Assembly: GCF_001761485.1 (NCBI RefSeq)
Contig: NC_090773.1
Coordinates: forward strand, 496,001 to 560,000
Direction: 5' to 3'
DNA length: 64,000 nucleotides
Origin: Yarrowia lipolytica
Taxonomy: Eukaryota; Ascomycota; Dipodascomycetes; Dipodascales
The notes under the pieces were generated by a model that was not told the origin of the DNA, did no database searches, and was given only the letters and a program-made list of their open reading frames with translations. The position numbers and the translations under genes are program-made. Positions 50,200 through 62,137 of this stretch are shown piece after piece; the first letter of the stretch is position 1; each line of letters opens with the position of its first letter.

Positions 50200-51472
50200 T
50201 AATCTGGAGGCGGGCGGAAAAGTAGCCAGATGCTTACTAGGCAGTAAAAATGACTCCGAGGATTTAACTGCCGTGAAGACTTGCTGGAAAAAACAACCAT
50301 GGAGAGGCTCACAAGTGTTCCATCAGGTGCCATGTTAAAGGAGAGTGTTGTACATCGCCGTTACATGTACAATTACATAGCTATAGATGAATTTATTTAT
50401 TGAAACGTTGCGGGTAACTGTCTCGGTGATTAAATCGATCGCCGAGCCAGTGTCTTGGAATGCTTGACGCGTCTCGATTGTTGAGCCATAGAGTTGACGT
50501 GCCGATCTTTCTACAATTTCCTACTGCTTGATACACACTACCACCCTGTAGTCTGATCTGTAGTTTGTTCTCGTGGTGCGCACCTCGGTCATTGTGTACT
50601 GCTGACCTGGGCTGCAAGAGTATTATCACAAAAGAAATTTTGCACAAATGCAGTAGTTTGACTACTCATACTTGTAATCGTACTCGTAATCGGTACTCGT
50701 GGTACTTTCAGCAACTGGAGGTCACAACCCCACACGTCATAAGATTCACTTTTTCACAAGCTCAGGACAACTCTATGATGTGCACCGTTTGCTTAAGCGG
50801 GGGTGTAGATGGCGTCGAGTTAGTTTGGCGTCGGGTGCGGGAATTGGCCGGAAAACTGCGGTATAGTGATCGCGTATTGTGGTGGAGATCATTGCTACTT
50901 TTCCCAATTATCACGAGACGATTTTTTCTCTCCAAAAATCATGTTTTTCCTCCTCCTCCTCCTCCTCCTCCTCCTCCTATTACAAGTAACACCCTCGTGT
51001 CCAACACATGGCACACTCATCAACATATCAACCACCGTGGACTTGCAGCAGCATTGAGTCGTACGAGTAAGAACATGAGACACATAGAACGACATAGGAA
51101 TGGATCACGGAAAAGGGAGGAAGAGTCACGTGACCTTTGACACTGTTGCGAGGGGGATTCCATATCCAATATTTCTAATAATCCGCCCCCAGCACCGCTT
51201 ATCCATCACGTTTCAGCCCCCACCCCACAATTCACGTTCACGAGCTTAAGCCAGCCAAACCCAAACTGAAACCTTGTGCCAGCACAAACCCCCGTGTGCT
51301 TAAAACTCACCTAGTCCGACATAACTGCAACTCTCTCTTTTAGACGCTAGATCAGACGACCCATACAGAACCACAGCGGAACACCAAAAAACTCGAGGAT
51401 AGCAACGGATCATACTCACCCCTGAACCCCATTGCCCCCCTAGTTTCTTCTCTGTCTATCTACTCTTCTACA
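50200..51472. other. Intergenic, CPR1 promoter region
   Basis: About 1.27 kb. Near 50667-50700 are TACTTGTA, TACTCGTA and related motifs. A (TCC)10 tract occupies 50948-50977. C-rich and A-rich leader-like sequence precedes the CPR1 ATG. No other gene is supported. Confidence 0.45.
50948..50977 (+). repeat. (TCC)10 trinucleotide repeat
   Basis: Ten uninterrupted TCC units, about 500 nt upstream of CPR1. Polypurine/polypyrimidine in nature, likely variable. Confidence 0.9.
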
Positions 51473-53641
51473 ATGGCTCTACTCGACTCTCTCGACTTTA
51501 TTGTTCTGGTGCTGGTGGGCGTGGCCACCCTGGCCTTTTTCACCAAGGGCAAGTTGTGGGCCAAGGAGCCCGAGACGGACCCCTATGCAGGTGGTCTGGG
51601 CTCGCAGGGCTTCGGATCCACCACCTCGTTCGGATCGTTCGGAGGCAACTCCAACAAGACCCGAGACATTACCAAGAAGCTGGAGCAGACCGGCAAGAAC
51701 GTGATCATCTTCTACGGCTCGCAGACCGGAACTGCCGAGGATTACGCCAACCGACTGTCCAAGGAAGCAACCCAGCGATATGGCCTCAAGTCCATGACCG
51801 CCGATCTCGAGGACTACGACTACGAGAACCTCAACTCACTGGGCGACGACATTGTCGTGGGTTTTGTCATGGCCACTTACGGCGAGGGAGAGCCCACCGA
51901 TAACGCTGTCAACTTCTACGAATTCATCAACGACGACTCTTCCGAGTGGGCCGAATCCGACGAGCCCTCTGCCGACCCCGACTCTCCCCTGTCTTCTCTC
52001 AACTACGTCATTTTCGGTCTTGGAAACAACACCTACGAACACTACAACGAGATTGGCCGAAACCTGGACAAGCGACTCAAGAAGCTGGGCGCCAAGCGAA
52101 TTGGTGACTACGGCGAGGGTGACGATGGACAGGGCACCATGGAAGAGGACTACCTCGCCTGGAAGGACGACCTCTTCTCCGCCTGGAAGGAGGCCAAGGG
52201 TCTGGACGAGCATGAGGCCAAGTATGAGCCCTCCGTCAAGATCTCCGAGACCGGCGAGACCGCCTCTTCCGAGGACTCCTCTTCTGTTGCTGAGCCTGAT
52301 GCTGAGGCCATGTCTGTGTACCTGGGTGAGCCTAACAAGAAGATTCTCCGAGGCGAGATCAAGGGCCCCTACAACGCCGGTAACCCCTTCCTGGCTAACG
52401 TTTCCGAGACCCGAGAGCTGTTCCACGACCCCAAGCGATCCTGTATCCACGTCGAGTTTGATGTTGGCACCAACGTCAAGTACACCACCGGTGACCATCT
52501 TGCTCTGCACATTCAGAACTCCGACGAAGAAGTTGAGCGATTCCTCAAGGTCATTGGTCTCTGGGACAAGCGACACAATGTCATCAAGGCCAAGCCCATT
52601 GATCCCACCTACAAGCCCTCTTTCCCTGTCCCTACTACCTATGATACTGTTGTCCGATACTACCTGGAGATCAACGGTGCTGTTTCCCGACAGCTGCTGG
52701 CCTTCATTGCTCCTTTCGCCCCCACCGAGACTGCTAAGAAGGAAGCTCTGCGACTTGGTTCCGACAAGAACGCTTTTGCCGATGAGGTTGCCAAGCACTA
52801 CACCAACATTGCCCATGTTCTCTCCAAGCTGTCTGGCGGCGAGCCTTGGACCAACGTGCCCTTCTCCTTCCTGGTTGAGTCTCTCCCCCATCTGATCCCC
52901 CGATACTACTCCATCTCGTCCTCTTCCTTGGTGGACAAGTCCAAGATCTCCATCACCGCCGTGGTCGAGTCCCTTGAGGCCCCTGAGTACGCCATCAAGG
53001 GTGTTGCCACCAACCTGCTGCTTGACATGAAGATCAAGAAGGATGGTGTTGACCCCTCCAAGTCCAAGGACCCCCAGGCCGTGCACTACGAGCTGAGTGG
53101 TCCCCGAGGCAAGTTTGGGGGCCACAAGCTCCCCGTGCATATCCGACGATCTAACTTCAAGCTGCCCTCTGACCCCAAGAAGCCCATCATTATGATTGGT
53201 CCAGGAACTGGTCTTGCTCCCTTCCGAGCCTTTGTCATGGAGCGAGCTAAGCAGGCCGAAAGCGGCACCGACGTGGGTCAACAGCTTCTCTTCTTTGGCT
53301 GCCGAAACCCCAACGAGGATTTTATCTACAAGGAGCAGTGGGCCGGCATTGAGAAGGAGCTCGGTGACAAGTTCACCATGGTCACTGCTTTCTCCCGAGT
53401 CGACCCCGTCCAAAAGGTCTATGTCCAACACCGAATGCAGGAATATGCCAAGCAGATCAACGATCTCATGCAACAGGGCGCCTACTTTTACGTGTGTGGA
53501 GACGCCTCGCGAATGGCCCGAGAGGTTCAGGCCACCCTGGCCAAGATTCTGTCTGATCAGCGGGGCATTCCCCTGTCTTCTGCTGAGCAGCTGGTCAAGA
53601 GCCTCAAGGTGCAGAACGTCTACCAGGAAGATGTGTGGTAG
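51473..53641 (+). CDS. NCP1: NADPH-cytochrome P450 reductase
   Basis: A 722-residue ER-anchored diflavin enzyme. Residues 8-28 form a membrane anchor. The FMN (flavodoxin-like) domain covers about 70-215 with Y-G-S-Q-T-G-T-A-E-D-Y-A. The FAD domain with a connecting insert follows (R-Y-Y-S-I-S-S-S at about 478-485). The NADPH-binding domain starts at about 565 with G-P-G-T-G-L-A-P-F-R. The protein ends in D-V-W, where the terminal Trp stacks on FAD. It transfers electrons from NADPH to P450s (alkane hydroxylation by CYP52-type enzymes, sterol demethylation), squalene epoxidase and other ER acceptors. Codon bias is very strong, matching high expression. The single open frame with no intron fits the known length of fungal reductases. 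Long antisense frames opposite it are by-products of codon bias. Confidence 0.97.
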   Translation: MALLDSLDFIVLVLVGVATLAFFTKGKLWAKEPETDPYAGGLGSQGFGSTTSFGSFGGNSNKTRDITKKLEQTGKNVIIFYGSQTGTAEDYANRLSKEATQRYGLKSMTADLEDYDYENLNSLGDDIVVGFVMATYGEGEPTDNAVNFYEFINDDSSEWAESDEPSADPDSPLSSLNYVIFGLGNNTYEHYNEIGRNLDKRLKKLGAKRIGDYGEGDDGQGTMEEDYLAWKDDLFSAWKEAKGLDEHEAKYEPSVKISETGETASSEDSSSVAEPDAEAMSVYLGEPNKKILRGEIKGPYNAGNPFLANVSETRELFHDPKRSCIHVEFDVGTNVKYTTGDHLALHIQNSDEEVERFLKVIGLWDKRHNVIKAKPIDPTYKPSFPVPTTYDTVVRYYLEINGAVSRQLLAFIAPFAPTETAKKEALRLGSDKNAFADEVAKHYTNIAHVLSKLSGGEPWTNVPFSFLVESLPHLIPRYYSISSSSLVDKSKISITAVVESLEAPEYAIKGVATNLLLDMKIKKDGVDPSKSKDPQAVHYELSGPRGKFGGHKLPVHIRRSNFKLPSDPKKPIIMIGPGTGLAPFRAFVMERAKQAESGTDVGQQLLFFGCRNPNEDFIYKEQWAGIEKELGDKFTMVTAFSRVDPVQKVYVQHRMQEYAKQINDLMQQGAYFYVCGDASRMAREVQATLAKILSDQRGIPLSSAEQLVKSLKVQNVYQEDVW

Positions 53642-54035
53642 ATACGATGTTATGATATATAAATAGACGAAGAAATGAGCTGACGAACCTGTGCTGTACG
53701 AAATACAGTGCCAGGGAAATGTAGGCCAGTTGGCTGGGTTTGTGGACCCAGTTCTAAGTGCAGTCCTGGTGCGTCTAGAATCTGGCGTAGTTTACTTGTA
53801 GTCACATCATAGACAATATTGCTACCATACAGAATCATGTATCTAACATGATCATATTGTGTTTTCGTGGTAACCACAAGTGCGATATATGCGAATGTAC
53901 CTGTACAGTAGTTGCAATTATCTACCGATAGTTTACCAACTGTATCAAAATGTCCACTTCACTTCCAGCACTGGACACGAGCTATCTACATTCTACACCC
54001 CACTGATCATTAATGTATACAATTTTAATATGTTT
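53642..54035. other. Intergenic between convergent NCP1 and MSN5
   Basis: 394 nt of 3' flanking sequence for both genes, AT-rich, with a TACTTGTA near 53794. No gene seen. Confidence 0.5.
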
Positions 54036-57000
54036 TTACTGGCCAAAGAGGTTGCCGAGCCCGGCCTCCTCCTCCGTCTCCATGAGCAGATCACCGGTAT
54101 CTGTCTTCTTAGAGAGCAACTGCTTTCGCTGTGCGGCCTGCTGCTTTTTGGCCAGCTTCTGCATCTGGGCCTGTCGGCTGTTTTGTCCTCCGTCGGCCTC
54201 CGAGGGTCGCATGGGATGGTGGTACATGAGGAAGTCCAGAACCACTCCTCGCTGTTGTCGCAACGACCGGTTGCTATTGCTCAGCTGCTTCTCAAAGTTG
54301 ATAATATCCTGGGGGGTCACACTGCTGTGTCCTCCTTCCTGCTGCTGGTGATTGTAGTAGGCTAGCAGCAGCTTGGCGGGGGAGTCCGACTCGTTGGAGA
54401 TGTATGTGTAGATGAGAGTCACGATGTAGCCGGCTTCGGAGTGCACCTCCACGTAAAAGGGGTCATGGATAATGCGGATGCACGTCTTCATTACCTCGCT
54501 CACCAGGAAATCGTCCAGCTCACCCCATTTGTTAAGAATCAGGGGCAGAATGCCTCGCAGCAATAAGCACACGTTAAATGAGCATCGCGAGTCTCGGAAC
54601 CCAATCACGTGGTTGCACAGCACCAAGAACGGACCCAGGATGTCCTTGTTGGTCAGTGTCACTTTCTTGAGCACCTTCGCGTTGGAAGGAGGAGCTCCAG
54701 GGGCAGGAGGTTGGGCCGTCTTGGGAGTGGAAGCCTTCTCATGACCCACTAGATCGATTAGGAATCGGCCGACAACGTTGGTCAGCTGTCGAAGCAGATG
54801 CTCATCCATCATTTCATCGGACAGCTGCTCGTCATCAGCAGCCTCAGCGGTCACCATGGCGTCGTAGTTGTCATCACCCGCTGACGGCAGCTGCAGGTTG
54901 GTCATAGCACCCCACTTGGTGGTGAGAACCTCGTCCAGCTTGGTCAGCACATGGGGCAGAAACTGGGGCATGAATTCGGGCACCAGGTTCAAGGGACAGT
55001 TCTTGATGACGGGCCGTACAACCATGGACACCATATGCCGCCAAGAGTGCAGAGTGATGCCGACTCCGTCGTCAGCACCAACGAGAGCCTTCCACAGATT
55101 GGTGGCGATGTCTGGAATCTCGTACAGAGTCTCGTTAAGAGCAGAGATGGACGATACGGCGAAAAACGAGTACTCTCTCGTGTATCTTACAATGTGGCCA
55201 ATGGAGTCGGCAAAGTCTCGCAACGACTGCATGGCCTTGACGTTTTCGTCCACAAACTCGTCCTTGGACTTAATGGACACGCCCACCTGCCAGAACCGCT
55301 CCTGCACAGAGTACTTGACGAACGACTGCACCTCGGAGGGTAACGTGGTCCAATTCTTGGGATTGTGGTACGCCTGGATCTGTGTGATGAGCTGCAGAAT
55401 GTGGGGCAGGATGGGCTGGATTCGGGGCTTCCAGAGAGCCAGGAGAGCAAGAAACTCTGGAGAGTCTCGATCTAGACGCTCGATGGAGTATTGCAAGAAG
55501 ATCCGGGTCTGTCGAATGGGGAAAAGCACCGAACATTTCTCCTTGAGCTGGTTTCGCAGCTGAAAGCCGGGCTCATCCATCTGCTCCTCGAGGAGGTTAG
55601 TGGAAGACGTCACTCCTCGAGACCGGAAGTACTCCGCAATTCGAACAATTCCGATATGCTCCATGAACCACTGCAGGTCGGTAAGGCCCTTTACGGTGCC
55701 TGGGTCGGTCCAGCACTCAAATACAGGGTCCACAATGGTGCCAAACCGATGGGCTCTCTCCTCGGGTGAAGTCAGCGAAGCAGAACATCGCTGCGAAACA
55801 ACCAGAAGGAACGACTTGAACGCCACTCCCTCGTGCTCTGTCAACTTGTTCGACTGGAACAAATCAATGACAACTCGCTCCAGATCAGAGTAGATGGGTG
55901 CCAGAGAGTCAGGCATCAGGTATGCCAGCCGGTTGAGCTCGGTGCCGCATGAAATGTGTACCTCCTTGATCAGCGCTCGCTCGTCATCGGTCAGAGAGTC
56001 CTGAGACTTGCCACCAAGCTGGTAGGTGCATCCCGAAATGACCCGCTCGAGAATCTGGAACACAAACTGCGTCCTGTCCTTGAGCATAGGCGCCACCTGG
56101 ACCAGCGTCTGGGTCGACTTTCGTACCAGCTGGGGATCGCGCAGATTCATGCCCAGAAGGGAAGTGCCCCAGTTTTCCACTAATCGCAGAATTTCCGCCT
56201 CCTTGGCTCGCCACGAGTCCGTATCCTCCTTTGTAAGAGCCTGCCATCGCGACACTCCCCGCAGAGAAGCCTCCACAAGATTAAACTGGCAGTAGGAGAC
56301 GAAAAATGCGGGGTTTCCCTTGTATTCCTCAAATTGGTCGCGTTCAAACACCTGCCAGGCCACATTTTCTTGCGAGAAAAACTGCGCCATGCGTTGCTGC
56401 AGCCATGTGATGGAGTCCACGGGGTTCTGGTATACGCACAGCCGTACAATGTCGTCCATGAACCGTCTGTAGTTGCACAGAAACATATGGCGCTCGGGAG
56501 GCGAGTCGAAGTCCATCTCCAGGTACTGCACAGACACGTGCGAGTCGTCCACGTCCTCGTATTTGATGCATCTGTCGGCGGCAATCTCCAGCAGTTGAGG
56601 GAGCAGTCGTTCAGCCTCTTGTTTGCCTGTGACCTCGTCCATTCGCAAAATAGAGCACCAGAACTGTAGCGTTAGAGACGAGACGAGCAGTGAATCGTGC
56701 TGCACAATGGCCAGAACCAGGCGCAGGTATCCACCCACATCCGATCCAGCTGGCAGATGGCAGCCCTTGTACACATTGAGGTACTCTCCCAGTCCCACGA
56801 CCATCTCGACAAACTTCTTGGTCAGCGCGTACGCTCGCTCGTCAAGGTTATTCACGTCTAGACGGATCGAGTCATAAACACCATGTAGCGTGGAGATTCC
56901 TTGGGGCAGGAAGACGGAGCCTACAATGGCCTGGAACTCTTCGTCCTGGGAAAAGGGCCGCGTAAAGAGCGTGTGGAGACACTCGGTTGCCTCGACCTGG

Positions 57001-58114
57001 ACGTTCAGATCGGAGGAGGTGATCGCCTGTGAAAGCAGACCCAGGAGATCGGCCTTTCGAATAGCGGCAGGGAGCACCCAGTATAGGCAGGTTTTGATTG
57101 TTTGCAGGAGCTGTACGACCCACTGGGGCTCATCACCCTTGGCCAGCAGCTCGGCCAGGAACGCTGCCCACCTGTTGATCCAGCCTTCGGATCCCTGACG
57201 AAGTTGTCTTAGTTCCGCCACTCGGTTCTCGTACATTTGCTCCAAGACCTCTTCGGATGTGACAACCTCGATGCATTGGGCCGTAAGGATCGAGGAACGT
57301 TTGGCGGCGACGGTGTCTTCCAGGATCCAAATGTCCTCAAACAGCGTTCGGAACACACCGAGCGAGATCTCCCGGGTCTGGAGGTTGGCATCCCACATTT
57401 GGACGAGCAGCGCGTCCATGTTTTTCCACGACGAGTCGGTTGTTGTGCTGCTGTTACTATTGTTATTGTTGTTGTTGTCTGTGTTGTTCGAATCTGTGTT
57501 GTTGTTTGTGTCTGTATCGGTGGGCTTGTCGACTCCCCACACTCGCTTGGCGATGTTGACCCAAAGCACGCAGAGCTTCTCCTTGATGTAATGGGGGTCG
57601 TCGGCGGTCACATTGGTCGCTAGATCAATGACCCAGTCGCGCACCGCGGCCTTGCGGGGGGCGTCGTAGTACAGAAACATGTACTGGATGGCATGCTGGA
57701 TCAGCCCTAGGCCAAAGTGGCGCACCACGGGCGAGTAGCCTTGTTTGGGCGACGCCAGCTGCCAACCCCAGAACGGCGCGTCTTCATTTTGTTTGATGGT
57801 TTCCAAGAGCTGGTGTTAGTGATCGCATGGTGTGGGGCGAGGCAAGATGGTTGTGGTGGGGGGAAATACTCCTTCTCAAGCGCCCTTTACAAATTCTAAC
57901 CACACGTGTCTGTGTCACAGGTGTATCTGTGTCACAGCGTATTTGTGGGTATCCATAGTGGTCATGATTCCCCTTCTTCATCCCTCATCCTGTCAATATC
58001 GTTCTGGTTCAAATAACTCACCGATTGAGCCTCCTGCCGCTGTCTGTTGCTGGTACGCGGATCGTGCACCAGCTCCAGCGAGGACACAATCTGCTGAATG
58101 GCCTGCTCTTCCAT
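54036..58114 (-). CDS. MSN5: Karyopherin Msn5 / exportin-5 (two exons)
   Basis: The coding exons are 58114-58022 (31 codons) and 57809-54036, giving 1288 residues. The 212-nt intron has GTGAGT donor and CTAACACCAG acceptor. The joined start reads through Q-E-A-Q-S then L-L-E-T-I-K. The importin-beta-like N-terminus contains V-R-H-F-G-L-G-L-I-Q-H-A-I-Q, the exportin-5 signature, and HEAT-type helical repeats fill the protein. An Asn/Thr/Ser-rich insert lies around residues 125-160. Family role: Msn5 is a RanGTP-dependent exportin for phosphoproteins and tRNA (and importin for RPA in baker's yeast). Exon 2 has no ATG at its start, which supports the upstream exon. The C-terminus is Gln/Lys-rich. 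Downstream it converges with NCP1. Confidence 0.9.
57810..58021 (-). other. MSN5 intron with paired CTGTGTCACAG repeats
   Basis: A 212-nt intron, longer than the two other introns here. Read on the plus strand it carries CTGTGTCACAG twice (57910-57920 and 57927-57937), 17 nt apart; each copy is itself a near-palindrome (CTGTG-T-CACAG). Retention would add an in-frame stop. Confidence 0.88.
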
Positions 58115-58716
58115 AGTCCGATCGAGTTGAACAAGTAGTCCTGTACGGGGGTAATGGTGCTGAGCGGTGGTGGTGGTGAACTACAGTAGCTAATAGCTAA
58201 ACACCCAAACCAAGTCTTGTCAGCTGCGTTTAAAAGTTTACTGTACGGCTGGGAGAGAGAGCGGATATCAAGACAACTATGGGGCTTTATATACTGGGGA
58301 GGGGGTAGCAGAATAGGATAGTGACTAGGACGATGTGACACAGAGACACATGTTATTTTTCTCTTACAAAATCACATGCCCATTAGAACACCACCACCAC
58401 ACACATACACTCACACACCCACACACCTACGCCCACCACCCATCGGCCGTTAGAAACCCTACATTACATTTTTACGAATTTGGGAATCAAAATGCAAACC
58501 TAATGCACACCACGGGTTATCAAAAATAGCGATGGCTATGCCAGATCAGAATGAAGATCTCTGTGGAGAGTTGGTGTGGAGGATAAGGAATTGAAGCGGG
58601 GTCATTGCTTTCGTTTGATGGTAACTACGGCAACTGGAACAGTCGCCAGAGACCCTTCCCAGTCATGTACTATACGAGTGCTGCATATGACCGCCTGTTC
58701 GCCAGTATTCCTCCCA

Positions 58717-58724
58717 TGACGTCA
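58717..58724. promoter_or_regulatory. CRE/ATF palindrome upstream of MSN5
   Basis: TGACGTCA about 600 nt upstream of the MSN5 ATG. It could serve MSN5 or an unrecognised transcript in the gene-poor region. Function is inferred only from the motif. Confidence 0.35.
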
Positions 58725-61700
58725 CGCTCGTGTGAGGTATGTATGCATCGAATTGGGCAATGCACAAATACCGCTGAACGGCGGGTCACGTGGTTTCTTC
58801 CCACCTGTGTTCCTGGGAGTGCGTTTGGCAATTGACGCAGTTTGGGGTGAGTTGATGGGTGTGTCTTGTTTTAGGGGTTGACATAATATTTCACGTCTTT
58901 AAACACGTGTTCAGAGTGTGGTGAATGGTAGAGGAGGGGGTTTGAGGGGGGATGAAAAGGGGTGGTGTATATACAAGTATAGTACAGTACGGTGCAATGC
59001 GGCTGTGTAGTTCAGCAGGTCTGATTTTGGAATTGGCATTTTGAAGGAGGTGTTTTCTGGGGTCTGTCTCTCCCTGTCTAATGTTTTTCATCAGCGTTCT
59101 CTCTCTCGCTGCATGAATGTTACAGGAGTTGAAACATGTTACGGAAGGTCAGAGGAGGTGAACAGGTGATGTGGCTCAATGGGGGCCGTTTAAAAGAACG
59201 TAATCAGCTGCTTTAGGATGTAATTTGTGAATCTGACTCCTCATTACATCAAATATCTCGCTTGGTCCTTCATCTCTCCAACCAATCCCCGCACTCTGTG
59301 AAAGAGTTTGGGATGTGAGCATATATTATTACGAGTACTCGTACATACTGTAAGGCTTCCACGAGTGTACCCCTTAACGATCTAACGAAACTTGTCTCGT
59401 GGACCTATTGATTTCGTGAATGGTGAAAGTTGAAATTAATGAAACATTTCAATTTAGCTGATCTGTTGAGACTGGAATGGCCTCCCCCCATCCTGCTAAT
59501 ACAATCCAGCCTGGGCCTGTACGATAAGCTTATCTGAGATCCACTAACGCCGAGAAGACTGAACTTAATAGTGGTGATGTTTGGCGGAGGGTGGTTGATA
59601 GGAAGCATGTAGAAAGTGTGTTGAGGGCGTATTCAAAGGCTTGGCTGTGTTTGAATTGTTGCGATGGATTTGGTACATCTCAGGCGTGTTAGCACCTGCA
59701 TTTCCTATTCCATAGGTACAGTTGCAGTTGATGATTTCGCAACTATGCCATCTGTTCTAGAAGAAGTAAACATAGGGCTGATAGTTCTGAAAATACTTTT
59801 TTTCTTTTAGCAAGTACTCGTACCGGTACACGAAGGGTCCTTGAGCCAGTGACTAGTGGTAGTGAGGTTCTACGGTGATAGCGGTTTTGCTTGATGGAGG
59901 AGGTAAACTAAGAAACGAACGGGATCTGAACTACCGAAACCTGCAATGAAGATTAGTCGACTTGCACAAAAGACATAAACGAGAATCGCCGTTTTGGGGA
60001 AACTGCTGCTTGTGAAAGATGTCATTGCTCCTCTTGGTCAGTGCGATATGTCATCTCTAAAATTGAGGTAAGAGGCAGCTATCTCTGAATCTCAAATAAT
60101 CCACAACGGCAACATGAACAATTTGTCGTTCCATAACAGTATGTGTTTGTAATTGCAAGAAGAACAATTGAACTCATTGAGACCATCGTAGTACCCATGT
60201 TCCCAGCAAGTAACACGCTTCAAAAAGCTCTCAGGGTACAAGCAATCTGCTACAGACTGTTGCAGACTGGGTATCGCCATCTCAACTTCTTCACATGCTC
60301 TGGGCAGTCCGCCAGCAGTATATCGGGAGTCGCCGACCTCCAATTCCGACCCGGGTCAGATACACCCTGTCTGATGGCTGCATTTTTCTCGTCATTTTTT
60401 TTCTCGTCGTCTTTTCGGTGGCTTGCATCTCCAATCTGTGGCGTGTGGCTTACCTAACATTTCGGGTCTATTACAGTCCTTGTAACCAGCTTTAACCATA
60501 ACTTCTTCGGCAGGGAAAAGATTTTCAAACCCTTGAGGTTGTCCACGGTAACTACTTGTAGTTTTACCAGCCCGTGTCCTTTACATGTTCAGCCCTGCTC
60601 TCGCTTGGTATGGATGTCAACATGACTGCAGCAGAGCTACTGTACTTAGCTTAGAGTACCCCACTGTGTAGGCTTATCTACGGTACCCCAATAATAATGC
60701 TACACGTTCCATACTCACCCGTAATTACCGAGATGAAATAAACAATCTCCGGAATATTATGATACAGGGTCTTTTTGCACGAGCCAGTCTCACTTTCCAG
60801 GCTTTGTAAGCCACAGTTTAGCCAACTTACAGACCAGCCTACTGTAGTACGCGAAGACAAAGCGCGCGCGTGAGTGGGCAAATTGTTGGTTCAAACTCCA
60901 GTAGTGAGGGCGTTACTGGAGCGTCAGAATAACTTCAAGTTCCTACTACACGTAGCTAAGTTCTTCCTACTGTACTTGTAGCGACATCATAGCACATTCA
61001 AGTGTCTGCTGCACTCCATACCACATGCCAGTTACGCTACGTCGATAATAACTGCGATACACTTGTCCCCACAGTTAGTCTGCCCACGTGTGCCCTGACC
61101 TTGTCCACGTTGGCAACTGGCTTTGGCGATATTTTCGGCAGGCTTTTTTTCTGACCTTTTTTTCTCTTCATTTTTCGCGGATCTCCTAAAACGGAGTGGC
61201 TTGAAGTCTGCTGGGTTAGCACGGTTCAATGACCAGCCAGTCGGAGGGACCGATAATGAATTGGCCGATAATCAAACGATACGACAACAAGGGCTGTGAG
61301 GTAGTAGAGTAGAAGATACGATAATCAATATGGCTGTGCCATCGTTCAATGACGGCTTATGCAAATGCATCATGTCGCACCTTCTTGTTCCATACACTGA
61401 CGATGAACTTTGAGTAAGGCGGTTAGGGACATTCTGGGAGTCAAGAGTACCTTCAGGGCGGTTAACAAGAGCGTGAACCATCTCTTATCTCTGCTATCCA
61501 TCTATATCTCCTGTCTTATCTAGGGCGCGACTCAATGCAACCCAAGCTCCAGTAGTCTTGTTTACCATCAGCCCTGTGTGACCAAGACAGCAGGAGCATG
61601 TCTCATGGAACATGTCCCGCTTGCCACTATCTTCTTTCGGAGAAGGCCTATTATCTGTCTTCACAATCTTTACTGTTTTTCCGTGTTTCAGTGGTGCGTT

Positions 61701-62121
61701 AGAGTTGACTCTTGCCTGTGGATGACTCTGATGACAGCGGTTCAAACAGGTCAATTGAGAACATTATAGCCGGCGTGAGTTCACCAAACCATTGGTACGG
61801 GAGGTCTTTAACTCCACATGTTATCGATCCACCTCCTGGCTTCGTATACCGACTTCCAGACGATCTTGAAGCCGTGAACCAAAATTGCAGATTTTTCTCT
61901 GAACTAAAATTACTGTACATCTTCAAGCCACACGACAGCCGGGCGATCAAGGGGAAATGAACCTGGAGATACGAGTCTGGCAAAAAGACAGATATACGGT
62001 TTTGGTGGGAGAAGTGTGGGTGGTGGGCGAAGTGGTGGGCGATGCTTCGATCCTTCTACTGCATTTGCGCCCCGGCAGTGTCTATAATGCCGATATCTCC
62101 AGGTTCGGCACCATGAGAATG

Positions 62122-62137
62122 ACTGTTTGAAAACAGT
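62122..62137. repeat. Short perfect inverted repeat
   Basis: ACTGTTT, 2-nt spacer GA, AAACAGT: 7-bp arms. It could be a dimeric regulator site or chance. Confidence 0.5.

Noticed and set aside
51836-53473. 545-codon open frame antisense to the P450 reductase
   Set aside because: It arises from strong codon bias on the reductase strand; the translation is Val/Gly/Leu-rich without any domain.
60870-60905. GGTTCAAACTCC resembling a tRNA B box
   Set aside because: One base off consensus, and no T stem or acceptor stem can be formed around it.
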